Shown one piece after another: positions 41,110 through 50,855 of a stretch of DNA of 64,000 bases. The DNA is from Telmatobacter sp. DSM 110680. GTDB taxonomy: Bacteria > Acidobacteriota > Terriglobia > Terriglobales > Acidobacteriaceae. Below the pieces are notes generated by a model. The model worked only from the letters and a program-made list of their open reading frames with translations. It ran no database searches and was not told the origin of the DNA. How positions within the stretch are numbered: the first letter of the stretch is position 1; each line of letters starts with the position of its first letter. Location of the stretch: the NCBI RefSeq assembly GCF_039994875.1, contig NZ_CP121196.1, positions 310,001-374,000 of the forward strand, read 5' to 3'. The translations under genes and the position numbers were made by a program.

Positions 41110-44100
41110 TTACTTCGTTACTGTCTCATCCAGATTCAACATTTCGCTGGCCACCATTGTCCACGCAGCCAGTTCCGGCGCCGGGATGGACGCATCGCTC
41201 TTCTTTTCGCCTGCGCCAATGAGGGCGCTGGCCGCTTTGGGATCGGCGGCATAATGCTTTTGCATCTTATCGAGCGATCCCTTCAAGACCGATAGCATCC
41301 GCGGATCAGGATCACGCGCAAGCAGAATCTCGCTCATGAGTTCGATGCGTTTCTCCGGCTTGGATCCGCCTTCTTTGATTACGCGCTGGGCAAGTGCACG
41401 CGCCGCTTCAACCCACTGGATATCATTCATCGTCACGAGAGCCTGGAGCGGAGTATCGGTCCGCTGACGGCGCGTGCACACCACATCGCGCATTGGCGCG
41501 TCGAAGGCATCCATATCGGGCATCATCGCCATGCGCTTCCAGTAGGTATACATACTGCGGCGATAAAGCGCGTCGCCCTTCTGTTGCTCGTAAACGAGCG
41601 TATCGCTGCCACCGATGCCCACTTGCTCCCACACGCTCGGTGGCTGATACGGCTTTACACTTGGGCCACCAATCTTGTTCACGAGCAGGCCGCTGGATTG
41701 GAGAGCCACATCGCGCAGCATCTCTGCATCCATGCGGAAGCGCGGGCCGTGCGCCAGCAGCAGGTTTTTGGGATCCTTGGCGAGTTGATCAGGCGTTGAT
41801 TTGGCGCTTTGACGGTAAGCAGCGGACATCACCATCAGCTTGTAGATGTGCTTGATGTTCCATCCGCTTTCACGAAACTCGACTGCGAGCCAGTCCAACA
41901 GTTCCGGATCTGAAGGCCTCTGGCCAACGATGCCGAAGTCTTCCGTGGTCTCAACAAGCCCTGCACCGAAGAGTTCGCTCCACATTCTGTTCACGGTCAC
42001 CCGCGCGGTGAGCGGATTCTCAGCGCTCACCGTCCACCTCGCGAGAGCCAGCCGGTCGTGTGGTTCTCCCGCGGGCAGGGGTGGCAGATAGTGAGGCGTA
42101 TTCGCCTCCACGCGTTCGGTGCGCGCAGAGTAAACGCCGCGTGTCAGCACGTCAGCGTAAGCAAGGGACGGCTTCTCCCACGAGACAAGTGTGAGGTCGC
42201 CGCCTTCTGAAAGCTTGTCGAGCCTGGCATCGAGCTGAGCAATCTGCGCGGCAATCGTCTTCGCGGACTGATCGACGTTGTTGAAGTAGAAATTGCTGAC
42301 TACGTGAAGCTCGTCGGGGTTCCAGGAACTGACAGGCTTGCCCGTGATTTCGGCGACATAGTCCTCGAAAGGAAGGCGTCGCACTTCCTCTGCAGCGAGC
42401 GCGCGACCATAGAGGCGGATGTCCTGATAGCGGGTTTCGCGCAGGGGATGTGAACCGGGAGAACGCCATCCGAGTTGCATGGGCGCTTGGGTGCGAATCG
42501 TGGACTGCGCAAGATTGTCGATCACCGTCTTGGTCTTCACCGGCGATCCGTCAACAAAGATTGTTACACCGGATGCTTTGCCCGATCCGTCATAGCTGAA
42601 GAAGATGTGCCGCCAATGGCCATCGACAGGCAACGGTTGCTCAGTGGAAACTCTGATCGCCACGAGCGGGGTGGTATCCGGCGGCTCTTTCGGAGGCGCA
42701 GGCTTTTTCTCCTTGGGCTTCTCTTCCTTCTTTTTTGGTTCCTTCTTTGCCTTGGGCTTGTTGGGGGCAAGGTCCTTCGCAGTGAGATCGGCCGGAGTGG
42801 GGAACTGGAATATCTCTTTGGGATCCTTCGCTTCCGGCTTCTTCTCTTTTTCTTTTTTTGGGAGCTTCAGGTCTTTCGGTCCCTGATTCACCAGTTCGAC
42901 GCTGATGATTCCCCTTTCAGCCTCCAGGTCCCATCCGCGGTAATGTTGCGTTGCATCCATCTTCGACAGCAGAGTCCCGGTCGCGTTGCCGAGGTTATAG
43001 TTTGGGGCAGATCGCAGCATGAACCAGCCACCCGTGGAGAAGGGATGATTCGTGTCGTAATCGCCGGCTTGGCCCAGGACGATATGAGAGCTGATATCCA
43101 TGCGGAAGTCGGGCCAGAGCCAGGTAGTCTCCCCCCATTGCGGCTTCGACTTGCCGATCGGGAAACTTGCTGGTTGCGGGTGCGGCGCGCTGTTGCCCAA
43201 GGCATCGCCACCGCCTTCATCGAGTCGCAATCGGAGCACGAGTTTCTCGGCAGAGACCGGCTGCGGCGGGGTTTTTTGTGACACGAGCCAACGCTCGATC
43301 AGTCCGCGCTGCTCGAGTTGCAGGGAACGAAGTTTCTGGGCGAGTTCGGATCTCTGAGCCCACACCCGGTTGTATTCGCTTTCATTTTGCGTTTTGGGAA
43401 TGCGCGTAACCGGTGCCCACACCGGCCTGTCGTCGTTGAACGGTTTCTCTTCAAGGTTGTTGAAGAAGGCGCTGAGCGAATAGAAGTCCTTCTGCGTAGT
43501 GGGATCGTACTTGTGATCGTGGCAAACGGCACAACCGACAGTCAGACCCATGAATGCAGCGCCATAAGCCTCTGTCCGCTCGCGCGCGATGTTCACACGC
43601 AACTCTTCGGGAATAGTTCCGCCCTCGTTGCTGCTTACGCCGAGACGCACATAACCGCTGGCAATCAGCGGATCAAGATTCTTTGCGGGCAGAAGGTCGC
43701 CCGCGATCTGCTCCATGGCAAATTGATCGAAGGGCTTGTTGGCGTTGAAGGAGCGAATGAGATAGTCGCGGAACGGCCAGATATCGCGGCTATTGTCGTA
43801 GTGCAGCCCGTAGGTGTCGGCGTACCGCGCATAATCCAGCCAATAGCGGGCTCGCTGTTCGCCAAAACTTGGCTTTGCCAGGAGGCGATCGACAAGATGT
43901 TCATACGCTTGCGGCGATGAGTCGTTGACGAAAGCGTGTACCTCTGCGGGCGTAGGCAGCAAACCAGTCAGATCGAGGGTCACGCGCCGAATCAGCGTCT
44001 CTTTGTCGGCTTCGGGCGAGGGGTGCAGGCCTTCCTTCTTGAGGCGCGCAAGGACGAATGCGTCGATCGGGGTCTTCACGGGTCCATCGCTGGGCGCGAG

Positions 44101-44613
44101 TGCTGGAAGCGGAGGCCGGATTGGTTTGCTGAATGCCCAGTGCGGCCGATATTCCGCGCCTTCTTTGATCCACTGCTTGAGCGTGGCAACGTCGGCGGGC
44201 TTCATTGGTTTGGCTTCGCCCTGCGGAGACTGGGGCATAAGGTAGTGCGGGTCTTTCGACTCGATGCGTTTGATCAGCTCGCTCTTCTCCGGGTGGCCGG
44301 GAACGATCGCATCCGGATGCCCCGGGCGCTTCTTGAATGCTGATTCGCCCAGGTCGAGCCTGAGGCCCGCTTTGCGCATCTCCGGATCTGGCCCGTGGCA
44401 ACTGAAGCAATTGCTGGCCAGGATCGGCTGAACGTCCTGATTGAAATCGATTTGCCGCGTGCCCCGCTGGCCCGGACCGTCGTCCCGTTTGCCATGGCAG
44501 CCGGCCAGCAGCCACGCCCCCGTAAGACACAAAGAGGCCGCTAAAGCAGCATGAGCTGATTTTGATGGAACGAGTTTTTTAATATTGGCAGGGGCTGGAC
44601 AGATCGTCGCCAA
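41110..44613 (-). CDS. PSD1-type protein: cytochrome c, DUF1549, LamG-like insert and DUF1553
   Basis: A TTG start at 44613, nine bases after AGGAG, opens 1167 residues with a lipobox (LLAGC). A planctomycete cytochrome domain carries one haem motif (ASNCFSCHGPDPEMRKAGLR). DUF1549 follows (LVDRLLAKPSFGEQRARYWL, YADTYGLHYDNSRDIWPFRD), then a LamG/concanavalin-like domain interrupted by a ~70-residue Lys/Glu/Pro-rich segment (PKKEKEKKPEAKDPKE). DUF1553 closes the protein (WTVSAENPLTARVTVNRMWS, DFGIVGQRPSDPELLDWLAV). These lipoproteins form a periplasmic complex with DUF1501 partners; the reaction is unknown. Confidence 0.9.
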   Translation of the reverse strand: MATICPAPANIKKLVPSKSAHAALAASLCLTGAWLLAGCHGKRDDGPGQRGTRQIDFNQDVQPILASNCFSCHGPDPEMRKAGLRLDLGESAFKKRPGHPDAIVPGHPEKSELIKRIESKDPHYLMPQSPQGEAKPMKPADVATLKQWIKEGAEYRPHWAFSKPIRPPLPALAPSDGPVKTPIDAFVLARLKKEGLHPSPEADKETLIRRVTLDLTGLLPTPAEVHAFVNDSSPQAYEHLVDRLLAKPSFGEQRARYWLDYARYADTYGLHYDNSRDIWPFRDYLIRSFNANKPFDQFAMEQIAGDLLPAKNLDPLIASGYVRLGVSSNEGGTIPEELRVNIARERTEAYGAAFMGLTVGCAVCHDHKYDPTTQKDFYSLSAFFNNLEEKPFNDDRPVWAPVTRIPKTQNESEYNRVWAQRSELAQKLRSLQLEQRGLIERWLVSQKTPPQPVSAEKLVLRLRLDEGGGDALGNSAPHPQPASFPIGKSKPQWGETTWLWPDFRMDISSHIVLGQAGDYDTNHPFSTGGWFMLRSAPNYNLGNATGTLLSKMDATQHYRGWDLEAERGIISVELVNQGPKDLKLPKKEKEKKPEAKDPKEIFQFPTPADLTAKDLAPNKPKAKKEPKKKEEKPKEKKPAPPKEPPDTTPLVAIRVSTEQPLPVDGHWRHIFFSYDGSGKASGVTIFVDGSPVKTKTVIDNLAQSTIRTQAPMQLGWRSPGSHPLRETRYQDIRLYGRALAAEEVRRLPFEDYVAEITGKPVSSWNPDELHVVSNFYFNNVDQSAKTIAAQIAQLDARLDKLSEGGDLTLVSWEKPSLAYADVLTRGVYSARTERVEANTPHYLPPLPAGEPHDRLALARWTVSAENPLTARVTVNRMWSELFGAGLVETTEDFGIVGQRPSDPELLDWLAVEFRESGWNIKHIYKLMVMSAAYRQSAKSTPDQLAKDPKNLLLAHGPRFRMDAEMLRDVALQSSGLLVNKIGGPSVKPYQPPSVWEQVGIGGSDTLVYEQQKGDALYRRSMYTYWKRMAMMPDMDAFDAPMRDVVCTRRQRTDTPLQALVTMNDIQWVEAARALAQRVIKEGGSKPEKRIELMSEILLARDPDPRMLSVLKGSLDKMQKHYAADPKAASALIGAGEKKSDASIPAPELAAWTMVASEMLNLDETVTK

Positions 44614-44874
44614 TTGAATCTACTCCTCGGATTCGCTTCGGAACGCTGGGCTGCTCCTCCAAGGTCAATGATGGTACCACCCGTTCATATGCTTTGGCAC
44701 CAAGGACCGAGGGGTGTCTGCGCCAGTTCCCCGACGAGCGGTTTGCCGGCAACTTAAATCCCTTCAATGCTTTTGTTTTGATCAAATCAACGTCTCTGAG
44801 CGCGATTTCCGCTGGTTCAAATCCATTCCCGGGATGGCCGAATAACGATCGTTCAATCAATAAGAATTAGAAGT

Positions 44875-46401
44875 ATGGTTGAGAAGCGTATCGCGATCAT
44901 TGGTGCGGGGCCAGGAGGGCTGGCTGCGGCGATGCTTCTTGCCCGGCGGGGTTTTCAGGTTCATGTCTTTGAAAAAGCTCCTGTAATCGGCGGCAGAAAT
45001 GCCGAGGTGGTTCTGGGTGACTATCGATTCGACCTGGGACCTACCTTTCTGATGATGAAGTTTCTCCTCGACGAACTGTTCGAGGAGACTGGGCGCTCGT
45101 CGAACAGCTACCTTGATTTCCGCCTGCTCGACCCCATGTACCAGCTGAATTTTTGCGATAAGACCATGCTTGCCCGGTCGCGTCCCGATGATATGAAGGC
45201 AGAGATTGAAAAAGCCTTCCCGGGAGAGGGCCGCAATCTCGACAAGTTTCTGTCCGCCGAGAGCAAGAGATTTGAAAAGCTCTATCCATGCCTGCAGAAG
45301 CCGTATGGCACGCTGGCGAGTCTGCTGAGCTCAACTCTTCTTGCAGCGGTTCCTCATATTTCAGCTGGCCGATCGCTCCACGACGTCCTGTCTAAATACT
45401 TCAACGCCGAGGAATTGCGTCTCGCGTTCACTTTTCAGTCGAAGTACCTGGGCATGTCCCCCTGGGATTGCCCGGGGCTGTTCACCATGATTCCCTACAC
45501 CGAGCATGCTCATGGCGTGTATCACGTGCAGGGCGGTCTTTGCCGCATCAGCGAGGCGTTCGCCAAGGTGGCGCGCGAAGAAGGCGCATTGATTCATACT
45601 TCGGCGCCGGTGAAGCGGGTCATCGTGAAGGGCCGCAAGGCATGCGGCGTTGAGCTCGAAAGCGGAGAGAAATTTGACTGCGATGACGTCGTCATCAATG
45701 CCGACTTCGGTTACGCGATGAGTCATCTTTTCGATGAGGGTGTGATTCGCCGCTACAATCCGCAGGCAATGAAGAAGAAGCGATTCTCCTGCTCCACTTT
45801 CATGATGTATCTCGGCGTTGATCGGACATTTGACACTCAGCACCACTCCATCGTCTTTGCAGAGGACTATAAGAAGAACCTCGAAGACATCTCGCTGCGT
45901 AAGGTCACCTCGAATGACATCTCTGTTTACATTCGCAATTCTGCTGTGACCGACCCTACAAGTGCTCCCGCAGGTCATTCGGCGCTGTACATCCTCGTTC
46001 CCGTTCCCAACAACAGCAGCGGTATTCGCTGGTCCGAAGAGAAGCACGCTTATCGAGCGCGCGTATTGCAGATTTTGCAGCAGCGAACGGAATTCCGCGA
46101 TCTGGAGAAACACATTCGCACGGAACTGATCATCACTCCGGAAGATTGGGAGTCAGGCAAGTCAGTATTCATGGGCGCGACTTTCAACATGGGTCACGGT
46201 TGGAATCAGATGCTCTACATGCGCCCTCACAATGAATTTGAAGAGGTGGGAAATACCTACCTTGTTGGCGGAGGCACACATCCCGGCAGCGGACTGCCCA
46301 CCATCTTCGAGTCGGCGCGCATCTCGTCAAACTTGATCTGCCAGAAGTACGATGTCGACTATCCTCGTCCAAAACCATTTAAAGAAATGAAGATTGCATG
46401 A
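44875..46401 (+). CDS. crtN: Diapophytoene desaturase-like carotenoid oxidoreductase (CrtN-like)
   Basis: The FAD-binding N-terminus IAIIGAGPGGLAAAMLLARR is followed by VHVFEKAPVIGGRNAEV and DYRFDLGPTFLMMK, diagnostic of the CrtI/CrtN desaturase family. The C-terminal carotenoid-desaturase signature is VGGGTHPGSGLPTIFESARI. 508 residues, usual length. It should introduce double bases... that is, double bonds, into a C30 precursor at the membrane. First gene of a five-gene operon; the next overlaps by four bases (ATGA). Confidence 0.85.
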   Translation: MVEKRIAIIGAGPGGLAAAMLLARRGFQVHVFEKAPVIGGRNAEVVLGDYRFDLGPTFLMMKFLLDELFEETGRSSNSYLDFRLLDPMYQLNFCDKTMLARSRPDDMKAEIEKAFPGEGRNLDKFLSAESKRFEKLYPCLQKPYGTLASLLSSTLLAAVPHISAGRSLHDVLSKYFNAEELRLAFTFQSKYLGMSPWDCPGLFTMIPYTEHAHGVYHVQGGLCRISEAFAKVAREEGALIHTSAPVKRVIVKGRKACGVELESGEKFDCDDVVINADFGYAMSHLFDEGVIRRYNPQAMKKKRFSCSTFMMYLGVDRTFDTQHHSIVFAEDYKKNLEDISLRKVTSNDISVYIRNSAVTDPTSAPAGHSALYILVPVPNNSSGIRWSEEKHAYRARVLQILQQRTEFRDLEKHIRTELIITPEDWESGKSVFMGATFNMGHGWNQMLYMRPHNEFEEVGNTYLVGGGTHPGSGLPTIFESARISSNLICQKYDVDYPRPKPFKEMKIA

Positions 46402-48275
46402 CGCCTGTGAGCGCCGCAGAGCGAGTGCGCACTGCCAAAACTGCGCAGTTGCTCTGGGCGCGTCTTTCCGTCAACGCCCGTTGCCGCGCCTTGTCGAAGC
46501 TGCGTGTTGAGATCGCCCGTCGGAGCGAGGAAATTGTTCGCGTCATCCGGAAAGACACTGGTAAGGTCGCTCTGGATGCGCTCGGCGGCGACGTCATGGT
46601 CACGCTTGAACAAATGCGGTTCTATGAACGGCGAACCGCGAAGATCCTCAAGTCGCGCAAGGTCGGAAAGCCAGCTTTCTTCTACAGCGGAGCAAGCTTC
46701 CGCGAGTCCTTCGAACCGCATGGTGTTGTTCTCATCTACAGTCCGTATAACTATCCGTTTCAGTTGTCCGTCGTTCCGCTGATTACGGCGTTGATTGCAG
46801 GGAATGCTGTGATCCTGAAGTGTTCGGAGAAGACACCTGGTGTGGCTGGGTTGATTGGGGACCTTTGCAAGGCAGCGCAGTTGCCGCCCGATCTCGTGCA
46901 AGTGGTAGACGATCCGCCGAACCGCGCGCTTGAACTGCTTGATGCTCATCCGGATATGGTCTTCTTCACCGGCAGCAGTATCGTTGGCGGGATCATCGCC
47001 AAGCGCGCCGCCGGGCTTTTGATTCCCACGGTCATGGAGTTGGGGGGCAAAGACCCCGGCATTGTTTTCGCGGACTGTAATCTTGAGCGCACGGTAGAGG
47101 GCGTGGTCTACGGGGCTTTCTCGCATGCTGGCCAAGTGTGCGTCGGCATTAAAAGGCTTTATGTAGAGCAGGCAATCTACGAAGTGTATCTCCGCAAACT
47201 TATTGAACGCGTTGCCAGGCTTCGTATTGGAGAGCACGAGGATGCGGACCTGCCCTCTTTCGGGCCGGCTTCGTCCTGCAAGGCGCTCGCTTCGCAGATC
47301 GAGGAGGCCGTTCACACCGGCGCCAGCATCGCCTGGCCGAAGGATCGCCCTGCTTCCGGCGAGTTCCCGATCATTCTGACCGATGTTCCTGCAGACAGCC
47401 GTCTGATGCGCGAAGAGACATTTGGTCCGGTGCTCTGTGTCTTTCCGTTTCGTGACGAGCAGGATGTGATCGGCCAAGTGAATGCGGTTCCGTTTGCGCT
47501 TTCTGCGAGTGTCTGGACCGGCAATCGTTCTCGTGGTCTCGCCGTTGCCGACCAAATCAATGCGGGATCCTGCGCCATTAACGATGTGATTCGCAACATC
47601 GCTAATCCATACGCTTCTTTTGGAGGCAACGGTATTAGCGGCCATGGGCGCTATCACGGCCCGCAGGGGCTCTTTGCCTTCTCACGCATCAAAAGCGTGA
47701 TGACTGCAGACGAACGAAAGAACAGCGAGCAACATTGGTTCCCGTTTACGAGCAAAACGGTCACCGGCCTTAATCGCCTGCTTAAGTTTCGCCACTCTGC
47801 CGGTGCGGTTGGAGCGATGATTGGACGGTTCATTCCGCTCTTTATTTGTGGTCTACTTTCACTTGCCGTTGAATCTCAGCCGGCTCACCATCCTGGACAC
47901 TTAATCATTTCCGTCAGCGCGCCGGCGCACGCCCACGGCGAAATTGCTTACCTCGTGTTTGCATCCCCTCGCGGATTTCCAAACGACAGGACGAAGGCTC
48001 TGAAAAGAGGGTTCGTCCCGGTTCCTCCAAACAACTCGCCTGTCGTGATTGATGCGGGTGAACTTGCTCCCGGTCGTTATGCAGTCAGCGTCTACGAGGA
48101 CGTGAACGGGAACCAGAAGCTCGACATGGGCCTTCTGGGTATTCCTAAGGAACCGGTCGGGGCGTCCAACAATCCCGCGCCGCACTTCGGCCCTCCCCAT
48201 TTTGATGAATGCGCCTTCAACATGGGTAACTCAGATCAGAAAATTGCGATCTCGCTGGTGGAACACAATGGCTGA
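46398..48275 (+). CDS. Aldehyde dehydrogenase fused to a C-terminal DUF2141 domain
   Basis: Residues about 10-440 form a complete aldehyde dehydrogenase: IYSPYNYPFQLSVVPLITAL, FFTGSSIVGGIIAKRAAG, VMELGGKDPGIVF with the catalytic Glu, and Cys in FSHAGQVCVG; REETFGPVLCVFPF and NPYASFGGNGISGHGRYHGP finish it. A hydrophobic segment (MIGRFIPLFICGLLSLAVES, about residues 475-495) and a DUF2141 domain follow (HLIISVSAPAHAHGEIAYLV, RYAVSVYEDVNGNQKLDMGL, EPVGASNNP). In the staphyloxanthin route an ALDH (AldH) oxidises the terminal aldehyde; the fused membrane-tethered DUF2141 is unusual. It overlaps crtP by eight bases. Confidence 0.85.
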   Translation: MTPVSAAERVRTAKTAQLLWARLSVNARCRALSKLRVEIARRSEEIVRVIRKDTGKVALDALGGDVMVTLEQMRFYERRTAKILKSRKVGKPAFFYSGASFRESFEPHGVVLIYSPYNYPFQLSVVPLITALIAGNAVILKCSEKTPGVAGLIGDLCKAAQLPPDLVQVVDDPPNRALELLDAHPDMVFFTGSSIVGGIIAKRAAGLLIPTVMELGGKDPGIVFADCNLERTVEGVVYGAFSHAGQVCVGIKRLYVEQAIYEVYLRKLIERVARLRIGEHEDADLPSFGPASSCKALASQIEEAVHTGASIAWPKDRPASGEFPIILTDVPADSRLMREETFGPVLCVFPFRDEQDVIGQVNAVPFALSASVWTGNRSRGLAVADQINAGSCAINDVIRNIANPYASFGGNGISGHGRYHGPQGLFAFSRIKSVMTADERKNSEQHWFPFTSKTVTGLNRLLKFRHSAGAVGAMIGRFIPLFICGLLSLAVESQPAHHPGHLIISVSAPAHAHGEIAYLVFASPRGFPNDRTKALKRGFVPVPPNNSPVVIDAGELAPGRYAVSVYEDVNGNQKLDMGLLGIPKEPVGASNNPAPHFGPPHFDECAFNMGNSDQKIAISLVEHNG

Positions 48276-49779
48276 GCATCGTGAGAAGTCTCGCGTTGTC
48301 GTGATCGGCGCCGGAATCGGCGGTATGTCGACGGCCATCATGCTTGCACGCGGCGGGTACGACGTAACGATTCTCGAGAAAAATTCCCACCTCGGCGGCA
48401 AGCTGAATGTGCTCGAGACTAAAGGATTTCAATTCGATCTAGGCCCTTCAATCCTGACGCTGCCTCACATTTTCAGACCAATTTTCGAGGGAGACGGCAA
48501 GCGTCTTGAGGATTATGTTTCGCTGGTGCGCGTAGACCCGCAATGGCGCAACTTTTACGAAGATGGAACGGTTCTCGATCTCTACGAAAAGACTGAGCGC
48601 ATGCGGATGGAGCTCGCACGCTTCGGCCCGAAAGCGTTTGAGGATTACGAGCGCTTCGTCGACTACTCGCGCGCGCAATATCGTGCGGTTGAGCGTGGAT
48701 ATCTGAACGAAGGGCTCGATACGTTCTTCCAGATGATGAAGTTTTATGGTCTGGGAGGCGCCGGCGATATGGATTATCTGAACACAATGTCCGGCGGCAT
48801 CCGCAAACGCGTTGAGAATCCTTATCTCCGCGACATGTTTGAATACTTCATCAAGTATGTTGGCTCCTCGGCGAAAGATGCTCCGGGCTTCATGAACCTG
48901 ATGCCGAACATCCAGCTCGAATTCGGGCTCTGGTATGTTCAGGGCGGACTTTATCAACTCGCCGTCGCATTCTTCAGAAAGCTCAGAGAGGTTGGCGTTC
49001 AGATATATCTCGGACAGAAGGCGACGCGCATTCTTCAGCGAGGCGACCGAGTAACCGGCGTTGAGGTCGAGTCCTCGGATGGCATCCGCAATACCTACGA
49101 AGCAGACTACGTTGTATCGAATATGGAGGTCATTCCGGCGCTGCAGCAGTTGATGAATGAGTCGCCGGCAACTCTGCGGAAGTTCCGGCGATTCGAGCCG
49201 TCCTGCTCGGGAATTATTGTTCATCTGGGCCTGAATCGAACCTATCCCCAACTTGCACATCACAACTTTTTCTATTCACGCAATCAGCACGCGCACTTTG
49301 ACCGCGTATTTCACGACAAGAAACTCCCCGATGATCCGACAATCTATCTTGTTGCGCCCACCCGCAGTGACCCTACGCAGGCGCCACCCGGGTGCGACAA
49401 CATCAAGATCCTTCCTCACATTCCTTACCTGAACGATAAGAACCCGTATACGCGTGAGCAATGCGTCGAGCTTAAGGAACTGTGCCTCGACAAACTGGAG
49501 CGCATGGGTTTGACGGATCTGCGCCGCCATGTGGTGGTTGAAGATTTCTGGACGCCCTTTGACATCGAAGAAAAGTATGCTTCCAATCGAGGCTCAATCT
49601 ACGGCGTGGTTTCAGATCGAATGCGGAATTTCTCTTTCAAGGCGCCTAAGCAAAGTTCAAAATACCGCAACCTCTTCTTTGTCGGCGGCAGCGTTAATCC
49701 GGGTGGCGGTATGCCCATGGTCTCGCTCTGCGGACAGCACGTGGCACGCATGATCATCAACCAGGGCAAGCCGGAGTAG
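48268..49779 (+). CDS. crtP: Diaponeurosporene oxygenase-like carotenoid oxidoreductase (CrtP-like)
   Basis: The ATG at 48268 lies inside the end of the preceding gene, which is why longer frames are rejected. 503 residues: FAD motif VVVIGAGIGGMSTAIMLARG, then VTILEKNSHLGGKLNVLE and FQFDLGPSILTLPHIFRPIF, FWTPFDIEEKYASNRGSIYG and the closing VGGSVNPGGGMPMVSLCGQH. It is clearly a paralogue of the first operon gene but of the CrtP/oxygenase-like branch (GFQFDLGPSILTLP and the NPGGGMP end). In the staphyloxanthin pathway CrtP oxidises the terminal methyl group. Specific oxygenase activity is inference. Confidence 0.8.
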   Translation: MAEHREKSRVVVIGAGIGGMSTAIMLARGGYDVTILEKNSHLGGKLNVLETKGFQFDLGPSILTLPHIFRPIFEGDGKRLEDYVSLVRVDPQWRNFYEDGTVLDLYEKTERMRMELARFGPKAFEDYERFVDYSRAQYRAVERGYLNEGLDTFFQMMKFYGLGGAGDMDYLNTMSGGIRKRVENPYLRDMFEYFIKYVGSSAKDAPGFMNLMPNIQLEFGLWYVQGGLYQLAVAFFRKLREVGVQIYLGQKATRILQRGDRVTGVEVESSDGIRNTYEADYVVSNMEVIPALQQLMNESPATLRKFRRFEPSCSGIIVHLGLNRTYPQLAHHNFFYSRNQHAHFDRVFHDKKLPDDPTIYLVAPTRSDPTQAPPGCDNIKILPHIPYLNDKNPYTREQCVELKELCLDKLERMGLTDLRRHVVVEDFWTPFDIEEKYASNRGSIYGVVSDRMRNFSFKAPKQSSKYRNLFFVGGSVNPGGGMPMVSLCGQHVARMIINQGKPE

Positions 49780-49781
49780 CC

Positions 49782-50855
49782 ATGGCATGGCTAGCGACAT
49801 TCTGCCTGCTTGGATTGCCAGCGGGCTTTCTGTTGCTGTGGCACATCCCGTCGTGCCGTTCGAAGATCTGCAGCGGACATGAAGCAATATCGCTGATCAT
49901 TCCGGCGCGAAATGAAGAAGGCAATCTCCCTGGCCTACTCGGCTCGATTCGCGAATCTGCTGCCCAGCCGGCGGAAATTATCGTGGTTGACGATGCCTCG
50001 ACGGATGCAACAGCAAGTGTCGCCGAAGCGCACGGCGCGGTCGTGCTCCGCTCGCATCCGCTTCCCGCAGGATGGACCGGAAAAAACTGGGCATGCTTTC
50101 AAGGAGCTCAACAGGCAAGTGCGGATGTGTTGCTATTCCTTGATGCTGACGCATGGTTCTCTCATCAGGGTTTTGAGCATATTGCCAATGCCTACTGCAT
50201 TGGCGGAGATGGCGGGGTCGCGATGTCTGTTTTGCCATATCACGTCGTGAAAAAGCCCTATGAAGAGCTATCACTGTTTTTCAACCTGCTGATGGCGATG
50301 GGGGCAGGCGGGTTTGGCTGGCTTGGTGGCCCCCGTTTGTTTGGACAGTCCCTGATCGTCTCGCGCGATTTGTATAACGCAGGAGGAGGTCACGAATCAG
50401 TTTCAAAAAACATCCTCGAGAATCTTGCTCTCTCATCGCATTTCGAAAGAGCCGGTGGCCGGTGCATTTGCTACGGTGGACGAGGCGTGCTGAACGTAAG
50501 AATGTTTCCCAACGGCTTTGCCCAGTTATGCGAGGGTTGGACAAAAGCCTTTGCCGATGGAGCGGCAGCATCTGGAGCGGCCATTCTTTGCCTGTCCATC
50601 TTCTGGCTGACCGCGATGTGCACGTGCTTTCTAGCGATTTGGCTTGCGCATGGACACTGGAGGATCACCTTCGGCCTCATTTACATTTTGTTCGCGTTGC
50701 AGCTGCTCTATTTTGCCCGGCAAATTGGGAATTTCAGTGCGGTTGTCTGCCTCTTTTATCCGCTTCCACTTTTCTTCTACTTTGGTCTTTTCGCGCGCTC
50801 TCTCTATCGCAAACTATTTCATCGCAGCGTGAACTGGCGGGGCAGGACCCTATGA
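49782..50855 (+). CDS. crtQ: CrtQ-like glycosyltransferase (GT2)
   Basis: A GT2-type enzyme of 357 residues with an N-terminal span and C-terminal membrane segments. GT-A motifs: ISLIIPARNEEGNLPGLLGS, EIIVVDDASTDATASVAEAH and LLFLDADAWFSHQGFEHI (DxD-like DAD). The C-terminus holds hydrophobic helices (GAAILCLSIFWLTAMCTCFL, GLIYILFALQLLYFA). The staphyloxanthin enzyme CrtQ adds glucose to diaponeurosporenoate. Two bases separate it from crtP and the next gene starts inside its stop codon. Confidence 0.82.
   Translation: MAWLATFCLLGLPAGFLLLWHIPSCRSKICSGHEAISLIIPARNEEGNLPGLLGSIRESAAQPAEIIVVDDASTDATASVAEAHGAVVLRSHPLPAGWTGKNWACFQGAQQASADVLLFLDADAWFSHQGFEHIANAYCIGGDGGVAMSVLPYHVVKKPYEELSLFFNLLMAMGAGGFGWLGGPRLFGQSLIVSRDLYNAGGGHESVSKNILENLALSSHFERAGGRCICYGGRGVLNVRMFPNGFAQLCEGWTKAFADGAAASGAAILCLSIFWLTAMCTCFLAIWLAHGHWRITFGLIYILFALQLLYFARQIGNFSAVVCLFYPLPLFFYFGLFARSLYRKLFHRSVNWRGRTL

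Noticed and set aside
46359..47657. A 432-codon minus-strand open frame opposite the ALDH-DUF2141 gene
   Set aside because: The ALDH frame is unmistakable; the opposite strand has no domain or ribosome site.
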